A stretch of 64,000 nt of DNA from Flavobacterium granuli (GCF_900129705.1 NZ_FQWO01000003.1:1-64000); one strand, 5' to 3'; positions 19,203-29,862 are shown, numbered from the stretch's first letter. Numbers and translations are program-made. Notes: generated by a model not told the origin, from the sequence alone.

Positions 19203-21611
19203 TTAAAATTTAAAATTATAACTAACGGCAGGGACAATTCCGAAAATGGACGTTTTTATGGCTTCATTGTTTCCTGTTTCTGAATTTTGTTTGAAATTAA
19301 TCGAAGCGGCATTTTTTCGGTTATACAAATTGTAAATGCTAAAAACCCATTCACTTTTCCAGCTTCGATCTTTATTAGAACGAGGGCTTAAAGTTGCCGA
19401 AATATCCAGATGATGATATGCTGGAAGGCGGTTTTGATTTCTCAAGCCGTAACTCGGGATAGTCACACCAAGATATTCGTATTGGCCAACGGGATAGCTT
19501 ACCGGTTGTCCGCTTTGTAAAGCAAAATTACCTCCAAAGGACCATTTGTCATTTAAATAATAAGAACCAGTTACAGCAATGTTGTGCAATTTGTCATATA
19601 CTGACTTATACCATTGTCCATTGTTGATTCCGGTTTCTGCGGCTGTTCTTCCGGGTGTTTGTTGTTCTGATTTAGACAAAGTATATGAAATCCAACCATT
19701 AAGCGGACCTTCATTTTTCTTGAACATTATTTCCAGACCATAAGATCGCATACGGCCATTTAAGATTACTTGTTCGATGGCTTTGTTAGCAATCAAATCG
19801 GCACCATCAATATAATCCAATCGATTTTGAATTTTCTTATAATAGGTTTCCACTTCCAGGGAATAAGCTCCCTCGTTGAAGTTTTTAAAATAACCTAGAG
19901 CTAGCTGATCGGCAATTTGAGGTTTTATATAATTGTCGCTAGGTGTCCAAACATCGAGCGGAGTAGGGGATGAAGTATTAGAAATCAATTGTAAATACTG
20001 AACCATTCGGTTGTAGCTGGCTTTTACAGATTGATTTTCGTTGAGTTGGTAAGCAATTGAAAATCGAGGTTCCCAATTGTTAAAGCTTTCAATGACCTTG
20101 TTTTTGGAATAAAATTGGGTTCCTATAGGAGTGGCTTTTTCATAAATCTGCATATCCGTATTGAATAATACGGGATTGTTGTTTTCATAAATATTGACCG
20201 TGGATGTTCCTAAGCGGTAAAACAAACTGTAACGAAGCCCGTAGGATAGGGATATTCTATTGGATAATTCCTGCTCGGCATTGATGTAAACGGCAGGTTC
20301 TAAAGCTGTTTTTTTGTCCAATTGATCTGCATTGATTCCTGATTCAGGGTTGGAGGGTTTTATACTACCGGGATTAAAGTCGTAATAAATGGCATTTGTC
20401 CCGTAATTCAATTTGAACTTATCTGAAATATAATTTTTAAAGTCGTATTTGATATTGTAATTTTTAATGCCAGAATCCCATTTGAAACCGACGAAATCCA
20501 AATTGAGACCATAATAATAGTCACTGTAAATAAGCGATAAATTAGAAAAAAGCTTGTCTGAAAACAGATGATTCCAGCGTAAATTCAGGGTAGAGTTTCC
20601 GTAGATATTGGTAAAACTTTTGTTTAAACTGAATACATCGCGTCCAAAATAACCGGATAAATACAAGCTGTTATTAGGATTGAGTTTGTAGCTTAGTTTG
20701 GTGTTTAGGTCATAAAAATAGGCTGCATTGTTTTTTTGTTCCTCGGATAGCTTTAGGAATAAATGCGCATAAGAACTCCTCCCTCCAATCAGGAACGAGC
20801 CTTTGTCTTTTACTAATGGGCCTTCGGCTAAAATCCTGCTGGAAATTAAACCAATTCCTCCATTGATATGAAAACTTTTACTATTTCCGTCTTTTTGATA
20901 AATGTCTAAAACAGAAGAAGCTCTTCCTCCAAAACGGGCAGGAATTCCTCCTTTGTATAATTTTAAATCTTTGATAGCATCAGGATTGAAAACAGAGAAA
21001 AAACCAAATACATGTGAGGAATTAAAAATAGTAGCCTCGTCTAATAAGATCAAATTTTGGTCAGCTCCGCCGCCGCGAACGTTAAATCCTGAAGCACCTT
21101 CTCCTGCATTAGTAACTCCGGGTAACAATAAAATAGATTTCAGGATATCGACTTCTCCCAAAACAACGGGCATTTTTTTTATGTTAGAAACAGAAAGTTT
21201 GTTGACGCTCATTTCCGGAGCGCTAATGTCTAATGTGTTTTTAGTATTATTTATTACAACTTCTTTTAAAGCGGTTTCATTTCCTGAAAGTGCAAAGTTG
21301 TATTTTGTGTTTTGATTGAGATCAATTGTTTTTTCAATGGTCGCATATCCTAAATATTGTATATTAATTTTGTAATTCCCTTTAGGTAGCGTGATGGAAT
21401 AAAATCCGTACTCGTTAGTTGTTACTCCTGTTTTTAATTCGGGGACAGTCACATTTACTCCAATTAAGGTTTCGTTACTGCTTGTATCTGTGATGGTACC
21501 ACTTAGAGTAAACTTTTGCTTTGCCAGTTCGCTTTCGCTTGGATTCTGGGAAAAAGTATTCAAACCGGATAATAATAGGGTAAATAGGAGGACGATTTTA
21601 TAGTTAATCAT
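19203..21611 (-). CDS. TonB-dependent outer-membrane receptor with CarboxypepD_reg domain
   Basis: An 802-residue outer-membrane transporter. Signal peptide 1-22; carboxypeptidase regulatory-like beta domain at about 35-110 (LSGTITDTSSNETLIGVNVTV); plug domain at about 130-235 (GEVDILKSILLLPGVTNAGEGASGFNVRGGG); then a 22-strand-type barrel ending in the aromatic C-terminus SYNFKF expected for BAM insertion. Forms an operon with the DUF4249 gene. This is not a SusC/D pair: the partner is DUF4249, a layout often tied to import of small or metal-bound ligands, but the substrate cannot be read from the sequence. Confidence 0.93.
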   Translation of the reverse strand: MINYKIVLLFTLLLSGLNTFSQNPSESELAKQKFTLSGTITDTSSNETLIGVNVTVPELKTGVTTNEYGFYSITLPKGNYKINIQYLGYATIEKTIDLNQNTKYNFALSGNETALKEVVINNTKNTLDISAPEMSVNKLSVSNIKKMPVVLGEVDILKSILLLPGVTNAGEGASGFNVRGGGADQNLILLDEATIFNSSHVFGFFSVFNPDAIKDLKLYKGGIPARFGGRASSVLDIYQKDGNSKSFHINGGIGLISSRILAEGPLVKDKGSFLIGGRSSYAHLFLKLSEEQKNNAAYFYDLNTKLSYKLNPNNSLYLSGYFGRDVFSLNKSFTNIYGNSTLNLRWNHLFSDKLFSNLSLIYSDYYYGLNLDFVGFKWDSGIKNYNIKYDFKNYISDKFKLNYGTNAIYYDFNPGSIKPSNPESGINADQLDKKTALEPAVYINAEQELSNRISLSYGLRYSLFYRLGTSTVNIYENNNPVLFNTDMQIYEKATPIGTQFYSKNKVIESFNNWEPRFSIAYQLNENQSVKASYNRMVQYLQLISNTSSPTPLDVWTPSDNYIKPQIADQLALGYFKNFNEGAYSLEVETYYKKIQNRLDYIDGADLIANKAIEQVILNGRMRSYGLEIMFKKNEGPLNGWISYTLSKSEQQTPGRTAAETGINNGQWYKSVYDKLHNIAVTGSYYLNDKWSFGGNFALQSGQPVSYPVGQYEYLGVTIPSYGLRNQNRLPAYHHLDISATLSPRSNKDRSWKSEWVFSIYNLYNRKNAASINFKQNSETGNNEAIKTSIFGIVPAVSYNFKF

Positions 21612-21687
21612 TGTTAGGATTTAAATTACAAATTTGACCAAAATAGAACTAAGTCGCTATAAAACAAGTGTTAAAGTAACGTTAATG

Positions 21688-21721
21688 TAAAAAGGCTGCC
21701 TTTTTAGAGACAGCCTTTTTG
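21688..21721 (-). terminator. Terminator of isocitrate dehydrogenase gene
   Basis: AAAAGGCTG...CAGCCTTTTT hairpin with T-run on the minus strand, 19 bases after the icd stop. It shares the AGACAGCCT arm with two other terminators. Confidence 0.85.
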
Positions 21722-21739
21722 ATGCTTATTGAAATTGTA

Positions 21740-23989
<2,250 letters not shown>

Positions 23990-24016
23990 TTAAATTAGGA
24001 TGTAAAGGTGTATTTT

Positions 24017-24032
24017 GCTTAAAATTAAGCAA
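24017..24032. promoter_or_regulatory. Operator-like palindrome at predicted icd transcription start
   Basis: TGCTTAA-AA-TTAAGCA, 7-bp arms, immediately downstream of the -7 box on the minus strand, so it would cover the start of transcription. A binding role is inference. Confidence 0.4.
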
Positions 24033-24034
24033 GG

Positions 24035-24042
24035 CAAATATA
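24035..24042 (-). promoter_or_regulatory. -7 promoter element of icd
   Basis: TATATTTG on the minus strand, 73 bases ahead of the start codon. Confidence 0.6.
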
Positions 24043-24161
24043 TGAAAATCAGACTGAAATCAGAGGACGTTTTGAATAGAAATAATGGAATAATTGGTTA
24101 ACTAACGAGTTGGCTTTAAATTGTTAGATTTATAAGGGCTTTGTGTGGGGTTTTAAACAAA

Positions 24162-24186
24162 AAAATCCCGACAATGTCGGGATTTT
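24162..24186 (-). terminator. Terminator of rplS
   Basis: AAATCCCGACA-A-TGTCGGGATTT hairpin; the minus strand continues into a T-run. Confidence 0.88.
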
Positions 24187-24205
24187 ATGATAAAGAGATC
24201 GTTGA

Positions 24206-24556
24206 CTATCTTCTTTTGTCTTTAATTTTTGCTTTTTTACCAGTAAGTTCTCTGAAGTAGAAAATTCTAGCTCTACGAACTGCACCTTTTTTGTTGATTT
24301 CAACTTTTTGTAAAGCTGGTAAGTTTACAGGGAAGATACGCTCAACACCTACTGCACCTGACATTTTACGAATAGTAAAAGTTTCAGTACTTCCAGTACC
24401 TCTTCTTTGGATAACTACTCCTTTGAAAAACTGTGTTCTAGTTTTTTCACCCTCTTTAATTTCGTAGTAAACTGTGATGGTATCACCAGCTCCGAATTCA
24501 GGGAAATCTTTTCTTGTAACAAATTCGCTATTAACGAAATCTACTAAATTTGCCAT
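24206..24556 (-). CDS. rplS: 50S ribosomal protein L19
   Basis: 116 residues, standard length. L19 sits at the 30S-50S interface near bridge B8. Conserved FGAGDTITVYYEIKEGEKTR, FKGVVIQRRGTGSTETFTIRK and GVERIFPVNLPALQKVEI with the basic C-terminus are seen. In many bacteria rplS follows trmD in an operon; here trmD is upstream on the same strand but a 168-bp gap with its own -7 box (24630-24637) separates them. Confidence 0.98.
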   Translation of the reverse strand: MANLVDFVNSEFVTRKDFPEFGAGDTITVYYEIKEGEKTRTQFFKGVVIQRRGTGSTETFTIRKMSGAVGVERIFPVNLPALQKVEINKKGAVRRARIFYFRELTGKKAKIKDKRR

Positions 24557-24629
24557 TTTAATTGCTAATTATGGTTTTAAATCTAATCAACATTCACGGG
24601 TATCGCCAGAGGTTAATCAAATATGGGTG

Positions 24630-24637
24630 CAAAAGTA
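24630..24637 (-). promoter_or_regulatory. -7 promoter element of rplS
   Basis: TACTTTTG on the minus strand, 73 bases ahead of the start codon. Confidence 0.55.
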
Positions 24638-24650
24638 AATAATTATTTTG

Positions 24651-24678
24651 AATTATAAATTATAAATTATGAATTATT
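24651..24678. repeat. Heptanucleotide tandem repeat AATTATA, 4 units
   Basis: Units AATTATA, AATTATA, AATTATG, AATTATT in a row between trmD and rplS. One of three 7-8 bp-period tandem repeats in the window. Confidence 0.7.
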
Positions 24679-24724
24679 TGATTGCTTATAATGAGTCATT
24701 TAAAATTCAACATTTATAATAATT

Positions 24725-25402
24725 TTATTCTTCCAGTAAATCCGGTCTTCTGTTTTTGGTGTGTTCATAAGCCATGTCTTCTCGCCATTTATCTATTTTT
24801 GCAAAATTCCCGCTGGTCAACACCTCCGGAACTTTCCATCCTTTATAGTCGGCAGGTCTGGTATATATAGGTGGTGATAATAAATTATCCTGAAAACTGT
24901 CTGTTAATGCGGAAGTTTCATCACTTAAAACACCCGGAATCAATCGAATCAAAGCATCCGATAAAACTAAGGCGCCTAATTCTCCGCCACTTAAGACATA
25001 ATCACCAATAGAAATTTCTTTGGTAATAAAATGGTCACGAGCGCGCTGATCTACTCCTTTATAATGTCCACAAAGAATAATGATATTCTCATACATGGAC
25101 ATCGTGTTGGCCATTTTTTGGTTTAAGGTTTCTCCGTCAGGAGACATATAGATGATTTCGTCGTAGTTTCTTTGACTTTTCAAATGTGTAATGCAAGCAT
25201 CGATAGGTTGTACAGTCATGACCATACCTGCGCCACCACCATAAGGGTAATCGTCTACACTTTTTTGTCTGTTAGTGGTGTAATCCCTTAAATTGTGAAA
25301 ATGAACTTCTACTAATCCTTTGTCTATAGCGCGTTTCATAATTGAAGCCTCAAACGGGCTTCTTAATAATTCAGGCAAAACGGTAACAATATCAATGCGC
25401 AT
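24725..25402 (-). CDS. trmD: tRNA (guanine(37)-N1)-methyltransferase
   Basis: SPOUT-class enzyme that methylates G37 next to the anticodon, preventing +1 frameshifts. 225 residues from the start [13 protein letters not shown] at 25402. A longer frame begins at 25513, but its first 37 residues are unlike TrmD and span the -7 box at 25429-25436, so the shorter start is right. Signatures: [39 protein letters not shown] and the trefoil-knot SAM site [16 protein letters not shown], with [20 protein letters not shown]. Confidence 0.97.
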   Translation of the reverse strand: MRIDIVTVLPELLRSPFEASIMKRAIDKGLVEVHFHNLRDYTTNRQKSVDDYPYGGGAGMVMTVQPIDACITHLKSQRNYDEIIYMSPDGETLNQKMANTMSMYENIIILCGHYKGVDQRARDHFITKEISIGDYVLSGGELGALVLSDALIRLIPGVLSDETSALTDSFQDNLLSPPIYTRPADYKGWKVPEVLTSGNFAKIDKWREDMAYEHTKNRRPDLLEE

Positions 25403-25428
25403 AATTTTATTTCTAAGTTTTGAAAGCG

Positions 25429-25436
25429 CAAAGGTA
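25429..25436 (-). promoter_or_regulatory. -7 promoter element of trmD
   Basis: TACCTTTG on the minus strand, 27 bases ahead of the trmD start; it supports the shorter N-terminus. Confidence 0.6.
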
Positions 25437-25503
25437 CAAAGATTTTTTTCAGAACTGAATCTTGTATTTTGCTTCTGTTTTTGCCGAGTTTTCGTAAATA
25501 GCA

Positions 25504-25534
25504 AGTCCTGCAAGGTTTTTTGCCAGGCAGGACT
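25504..25534. repeat. Inverted repeat in trmD upstream region
   Basis: Perfect 8-bp arms AGTCCTGC (25504-25511) and GCAGGACT (25527-25534) around a 15-nt loop, followed on the plus strand by GTTTTT. Could be a weak plus-strand terminator; no plus-strand gene ends here. Confidence 0.45.
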
Positions 25535-25591
25535 GTTTTTCCGGTTTAAGGAATTTGGTTGAGATCTTTATTTTTAAAGGCGATTTAGAAT

Positions 25592-25897
25592 CTACATCAA
25601 TTTGCCGAAGAAAATTGCATCCCAAAGTAATTTTTCTGTCCCCAGCCAGAATGCTCTGAAATTAGTATTGTCTGTAAAGATTATGATTTTTCCATCTTCT
25701 CTTTTTATCGATTGAAAAGGAACTGATTCTTTTAGTAGTTCTAAATTTTGTTTTGAGACGTATCCAATGTTTTTGTAATTTCTACAGTTCTGGTTTAGCC
25801 CTGATGGAAGTGAAAATCCTTTTTCTTTTATTAAAAGGAAAAGATTGAAACGGACAGCAGGAGGGATAGTTTTTATGGAATTCGAAACGGAGTGCTC
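25592..25897 (-). pseudogene. Open frame of 101 codons with no start codon; probable gene remnant
   Basis: Between trmD and the prolyl isomerase gene, the minus strand has an uninterrupted frame from just after an in-frame TAG (25898-25900) to a TAG at 25592-25594. Its translation looks protein-like: NLFLLIKEKGFSLPSGLNQN, NIGYVSKQNLELLKESVPF, REDGKIIIFTDNTNFRAFW and a final LWDAIFFGKLM. There is no ATG, GTG or TTG near its beginning; the only Met is the last residue. This fits a gene whose 5' end was lost. I do not recognise the family. A chance open frame is possible but unlikely at this AT content. Confidence 0.45.
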
Positions 25898-25931
25898 CTA
25901 AAAAACAGTCTCAAATTTATTATTTATTTCG

Positions 25932-25939
25932 TAAATTTG
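25932..25939 (+). promoter_or_regulatory. -7 promoter element of prolyl isomerase gene
   Basis: TAAATTTG, 24 bases ahead of the ATG at 25963. Confidence 0.6.
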
Positions 25940-25962
25940 CACCACAATTTAAATATATCAAA

Positions 25963-26895
25963 ATGGAAAACGGAATATATGCTAAATTCAACACCTCAAA
26001 AGGGTCGATTTTAGTGAAATTAGAGCACGAATTAACGCCAGGAACTGTTGGTAATTTCATAGGATTAGCAGAAGGTAATTTAGAAAATAAAGTAAAACCA
26101 CAGGGGAATAAATATTATGACGGATTGAAATTCCATAGAGTAATTCCTGATTTTATGATTCAAGGTGGTTGTCCACAAGGAACCGGAACGGGAGATCCAG
26201 GCTATAAATTTGATGATGAGTTTCACCCAAGTTTAAAACATGATAAGCCGGGAGTTTTAGCTATGGCTAACGCAGGACCTGGAACTAACGGTTCTCAGTT
26301 TTATATTACACACGTTCCTACTTCTTGGTTAGATGGGAAACACACTGTTTTTGGACATGTTGTAGAAGGGCAAGATGTAGTTGATGCTGTGGCTCAAGGA
26401 GATGTTTTAGAGACTTTGGAAATCCTAAGAGTAGGTGAAGAAGCTGAGAAGTGGAATGCTATTGAAGCTTTTATCAATTTTAAGGGAGCGCGTAACAAGC
26501 GTGATATTGCTTTGAAAGCAGAAGCAGAAGCGGCAATGGAAAAATTGGCTGCTGGTTTTGAAAAAACGGAAAGCGGTTTGCGTTACCAATTCATCCAAAG
26601 AGGTGAAGGGAAAAAAGCAGAAAACGGTAAAACAGTTTCAGTTCACTATACGGGACAACTTCCTGACGGAAAAGTTTTTGATAGCTCTTATCCAAGAAAG
26701 AAACCAATTGAATTCCCATTAGGAGAAGGAAATGTAATTGAAGGTTGGGACGAAGGTATTGCTTTATTGCACGTGGGTGATAAAGCACGTTTTGTGATTC
26801 CAGCTCATTTAGGGTATGGATCTCGTGGCGCTGGAGGAGTAATTCCACCAAATGCTACTTTGATTTTTGACGTAGAATTGATGGATGTTAAATAG
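25963..26895 (+). CDS. Dual-family peptidylprolyl isomerase (cyclophilin + FKBP)
   Basis: A 310-residue fusion of two unrelated prolyl isomerases. Residues 1-150 are cyclophilin: YDGLKFHRVIPDFMIQGG, GTNGSQFYITHVPTSWLDGKH and VFGHVVEGQDVVD carry the conserved catalytic Arg, Gln-Phe-Tyr and His region. Residues about 150-195 are a charged helical linker. Residues 200-310 are FKBP: VSVHYTGQLPDGKVFDSS, EGNVIEGWDEGI, IPAHLGYGSRGAGGVIPPNA. Cyclophilin-FKBP dual-family immunophilins are known from Flavobacteria and some other groups. No signal peptide, so cytoplasmic folding help is expected. Single gene with its own promoter and terminator. Confidence 0.95.
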   Translation: MENGIYAKFNTSKGSILVKLEHELTPGTVGNFIGLAEGNLENKVKPQGNKYYDGLKFHRVIPDFMIQGGCPQGTGTGDPGYKFDDEFHPSLKHDKPGVLAMANAGPGTNGSQFYITHVPTSWLDGKHTVFGHVVEGQDVVDAVAQGDVLETLEILRVGEEAEKWNAIEAFINFKGARNKRDIALKAEAEAAMEKLAAGFEKTESGLRYQFIQRGEGKKAENGKTVSVHYTGQLPDGKVFDSSYPRKKPIEFPLGEGNVIEGWDEGIALLHVGDKARFVIPAHLGYGSRGAGGVIPPNATLIFDVELMDVK

Positions 26896-26933
26896 TAATT
26901 AGGGGTCAGTGTTATGACTGCTTAATGATATAT

Positions 26934-26969
26934 AAAAAAATCCCAAAACGAGAGTTTTGGGATTTTTTT
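26934..26969 (+). terminator. Terminator of prolyl isomerase gene
   Basis: AAAAAAATCCCAAAAC-GAGA-GTTTTGGGATTTTTTT, perfect stem, works on both strands. Confidence 0.9.
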
Positions 26970-26976
26970 ATGTAAA

Positions 26977-27046
26977 CTTCTCACTTCTCACTTCTCACTT
27001 CTCACTTCTCACTTCTCACTTCTCACTTCTCACTTCTCACTTCTCC
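26977..27046. repeat. Heptanucleotide tandem repeat CTTCTCA, 10 units
   Basis: Nine perfect copies of CTTCTCA (26977-27039) and a tenth, CTTCTCC. The inner end enters the thioredoxin-fold gene and encodes its last residues and stop codon on the minus strand. Confidence 0.95.
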
Positions 27047-27593
27047 ATTTGATATTACAACCTAAACTCGGTTTTTGATCAGGGTTAATGATTCTATTAT
27101 AGATTAGCCCATCAATTGCGCCACGCAAATCACTGCCGCTTAATGGGATTCCATTTCCCGGACGGCTGTCGTCTAATTGTCCGCGATAAACTAATTTGTC
27201 TTGATTGTCAAATAAGAAAAAATCTGGTGTACAGGCTGCATCATAGGCTTTCGCAATTTGCTGTGTTTCGTCATAGAGATAAGGAAATTCAAAATTATTT
27301 TCGAAAGCAAACTCGGTCATCAATTCAGGGGAATCCTGTGGGTAGTTAGCTACATCATTACTGGAAATAGTGATAATACCAAGACCTTGTATGCGATAAT
27401 CATTGGCTATCATTACAAGCTCGTCAATGACATGATGTACAAATGGGCAATGATTACAAATAAACACTACCAGAGTTCCTTTTTCGCCTTTTAAATCAGC
27501 AAAAGAAAACCATTCTGAGGAATTGGTGTCTTTCAAATAAAATTCGGGAGCAGTTGTTCCCAGCGGTACCATTTTTGAAGCAGTTTTTGACAT
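27030..27593 (-). CDS. Thioredoxin-fold (AhpC/TSA-like) protein
   Basis: 187 residues. PEFYLKDTNSSEWFSFADLKG followed by GTLVVFICNHCPFVHHVIDEL gives the peroxiredoxin/TlpA-type thioredoxin fold with a CNHC redox pair at about 47-50. Later IITISSNDVANYPQDSPELM and ACTPDFFLFDNQDKLVYRGQLDDSRPGNG match a widespread family of thioredoxin-like proteins of unknown substrate. The C-terminus is unusual: the final RSEK and the TGA stop come from the CTTCTCA tandem repeat. Any unit-number change would leave this end unchanged because the stop is formed within the first two units. Transcribed alone; the TonB system is not near. Confidence 0.87.
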   Translation of the reverse strand: MSKTASKMVPLGTTAPEFYLKDTNSSEWFSFADLKGEKGTLVVFICNHCPFVHHVIDELVMIANDYRIQGLGIITISSNDVANYPQDSPELMTEFAFENNFEFPYLYDETQQIAKAYDAACTPDFFLFDNQDKLVYRGQLDDSRPGNGIPLSGSDLRGAIDGLIYNRIINPDQKPSLGCNIKWRSEK

Positions 27594-27790
27594 TGAGGTT
27601 TTTTCTTATTTAAAGATTTAGGTTTAAAGTTAAGAAAAAAGGATTGGTTTTTAGGTTTTAGCCGCTAATTTGTAAGTAAAACTTCTGTTTTTATATGCGC
27701 TGACATTAGCCAAAATATAAAAGAGGGAGGTGGTTTTTAAAAAGCAGATAATCTTTTTTAGCAATTGTATTTTGCTGAAAAAGGACAAAA

Positions 27791-27822
27791 AAAAACACCT
27801 TCATAAGAATGAGGTGTTTAAA
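27791..27822 (-). terminator. Terminator of FMN-enzyme / Gre-factor operon
   Basis: AAACACCTTCAT-AAG-AATGAGGTGTTT hairpin with one bulge, T-run on the minus strand, 11 bases after the Gre-factor stop. Confidence 0.82.
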
Positions 27823-27832
27823 AAAAAGAGGT

Positions 27833-28225
27833 TTATGAGTTGCTGGAAGGATTTGTAACAGCAATTATTTTTAAAGTTTTAATTCCAGAAGGCAATTGCC
27901 ATTCTACTTCATCATTTTCTTTAAAACCTATGATGGCTACGCACAATGGAGCCAAAATAGATACTTTCCCTTCTTTAAGATTAGATTGTGACGGCATCAC
28001 AATTTGAACTTTCATTTGTTGTTTGCTGTTTACGTCCTCTATTGTTACTTGCGAATTCATTCGGACGATACTTTCATCAACGACGCCTTCTTTGTTTATG
28101 ATTGCGCGATCTAGCTCTTGTGTAAGTAGTGCAATTTCTCTAATATTTGTGCTGTCTTTGGCGTTTTTTGTCAATTCCCGAAGGATATTATAATCTGTAA
28201 TTGTTAAAACAGGTGTTGGTTTCAT
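27833..28225 (-). CDS. GreA/GreB (Rnk-like) elongation-factor family protein
   Basis: 130 residues. The C-terminal half is the FKBP-like GreA/GreB domain (DESIVRMNSQVTIEDVNS, KVSILAPLCVAIIGFKENDEVEWQLPSG). The N-terminal part (DYNILRELTKNAKDSTNIREIALLTQELDRAIIN) is a short helical segment, much shorter than the GreA coiled coil and like Rnk (regulator of nucleoside diphosphate kinase). It should bind RNA polymerase; whether it cleaves backtracked RNA is doubtful because the acidic coiled-coil tip is not obvious. Lies 6 bp after the FMN enzyme gene, co-transcribed. Confidence 0.85.
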   Translation of the reverse strand: MKPTPVLTITDYNILRELTKNAKDSTNIREIALLTQELDRAIINKEGVVDESIVRMNSQVTIEDVNSKQQMKVQIVMPSQSNLKEGKVSILAPLCVAIIGFKENDEVEWQLPSGIKTLKIIAVTNPSSNS

Positions 28226-28231
28226 GTTGAT

Positions 28232-29785
28232 TTAGTTTAAGTTTATTTTTTCAGTTTTAGCAATATTTTCTGAATCGTTAAAGAATAATGAAGCAAAACT
28301 TTCATTGGTTTTATGGTCAATCCTTCTGTAGAATACATTTGGCGTAATCGCTTTTGGACTATCAAAACCGCAAGCTCCTATGAATTCGGCAAAAGCTTTT
28401 AGTGTATTGTTATGGAAATGGGCAACGCGCACACTTTTGTCAGTGATGTCTAATCCTTTGTATAAGGTCTTGTCTTGAGTAGCGATACCTACGGGACATT
28501 TGCCGCTATCACATTGTAATGCTTGGATACAACCTAGGGCAAACATCATTCCTCTTGCGCTATAACAAGCATCGGCACCAAGAGAAATTGCTTTGGCAAT
28601 ATCAAAACCGGTGATGATTTTTCCAGAAGCCATAATTTTAATTTGGTCTCTTAGGCCAAACTCTTTTATTACTTTACTGGCAAATATTAAAGCGTCAGAA
28701 AGTGACATTCCCATGTAATCTATGAATTCTAAAGGTGCTGCTCCAGTTCCTCCTTCTGCTCCGTCTATAGTAATGAAGTCAGGAACAATTCCTGTTTCTT
28801 TCATCGCTTGGATAATTGCGATAAATTCATCCTGACGGCCAATACAAATTTTAAATCCAACCGGTTTTCCGTTAGACAGTTTTCTTAATTTGTTTAAGAA
28901 TTGTAGCAGCTCAACACTGTTTGAAAAAGCAGTGTGTCCAGCTGGGGAATGCACGGCAATATGAGGCTTGATGTTTCTTATTTTTGCAATTTCAGGTGTG
29001 TTTTTTTCTCCGGGTAACAATCCTCCGTGACCTGGTTTAGCTCCTTGAGAGAGTTTTAATTCGATCATTTTTACTTGTGGGAAGTTTGATTTTTCAGAAA
29101 ATAATTCATCTGAAAAAGAACCGTCATCATTGCGACATCCAAAATAACCTGTCCCGATTTGCCAAATTAAATCACCGCCTTCTAAATGAAAATCACTAAT
29201 TCCTCCTTCGCCTGTATTATGTGCAAAACCTCCTTTTTGTGCTCCCTTATTCAAAGAAGAAATAGCCGTTTTACTCAATGCACCATAACTCATCGCACTA
29301 ATATTATAAATACTGGCGCTGTAGGGTTGTAGACAGGCACTGTTTCCAATTGTAGTTCTGAAAAATTGTTTGTCGGCCCTTTTTGGGTATATAGAGTGAG
29401 CTGCCCACTCATAACCAATGCGGTTAGGGTCGTCTTGCATTCCAAATGAAATGGTTTGTTTTACATTTTTGGCTCTTTGGTACACGATGGAACGTTGTCT
29501 GCGATTAAAAGGTTTTCCGTCTAATTCGCCTTCAAAAAAATATTGACGCATTTCCGGACGGAAAGATTCTAGGAAATACCTGAATCGACCCACAATTGGG
29601 TAGTTTCTTTTAACGGTATGTCTGGATTGAAAAGTATCCAGAATCAACAGATAAAACAAAGAAAATGGAATAATCAAAAAGAAGTAATTGAGATAGTCAA
29701 AGTAAGTCAACGCACAGCTGATTACTAGAAACAAAATTGTGGCGACCCAAATAATTTGTTGTACAGATAATTTTTTTAAAAACAT
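28232..29785 (-). CDS. Membrane-anchored FMN-binding glutamate synthase family protein
   Basis: 517 residues. Two N-terminal membrane segments (about 10-28 and 33-52), then the GltS alpha/beta barrel alone: [42 protein letters not shown] and a Cys cluster CIQALQCDSGKCPVG (about 416-428) that would hold the 3Fe-4S cluster. The glutaminase domain of GltB is absent, so it cannot release ammonia from glutamine by itself. The true electron donor and substrate are unknown. It is not redundant with gltB in architecture. Upstream lie a possible 33-codon ORF and a terminator-like hairpin. Confidence 0.9.
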   Translation of the reverse strand: MFLKKLSVQQIIWVATILFLVISCALTYFDYLNYFFLIIPFSLFYLLILDTFQSRHTVKRNYPIVGRFRYFLESFRPEMRQYFFEGELDGKPFNRRQRSIVYQRAKNVKQTISFGMQDDPNRIGYEWAAHSIYPKRADKQFFRTTIGNSACLQPYSASIYNISAMSYGALSKTAISSLNKGAQKGGFAHNTGEGGISDFHLEGGDLIWQIGTGYFGCRNDDGSFSDELFSEKSNFPQVKMIELKLSQGAKPGHGGLLPGEKNTPEIAKIRNIKPHIAVHSPAGHTAFSNSVELLQFLNKLRKLSNGKPVGFKICIGRQDEFIAIIQAMKETGIVPDFITIDGAEGGTGAAPLEFIDYMGMSLSDALIFASKVIKEFGLRDQIKIMASGKIITGFDIAKAISLGADACYSARGMMFALGCIQALQCDSGKCPVGIATQDKTLYKGLDITDKSVRVAHFHNNTLKAFAEFIGACGFDSPKAITPNVFYRRIDHKTNESFASLFFNDSENIAKTEKINLN

Positions 29786-29862
29786 GTTCTTAAATTTGAT
29801 TGGATTTTAAAAAGAAAGCTTTTTAAAATCTCAGGTTAAATAAATAATGATGTAAAGAAAGA

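Noticed and set aside
25402..25513. Longer N-terminus for trmD
   Set aside because: The extra residues are unlike TrmD and cover the -7 box at 25429-25436.
26977..27046. Possible CRISPR-like array
   Set aside because: Units are 7 bp in direct tandem without spacers; a simple tandem repeat.
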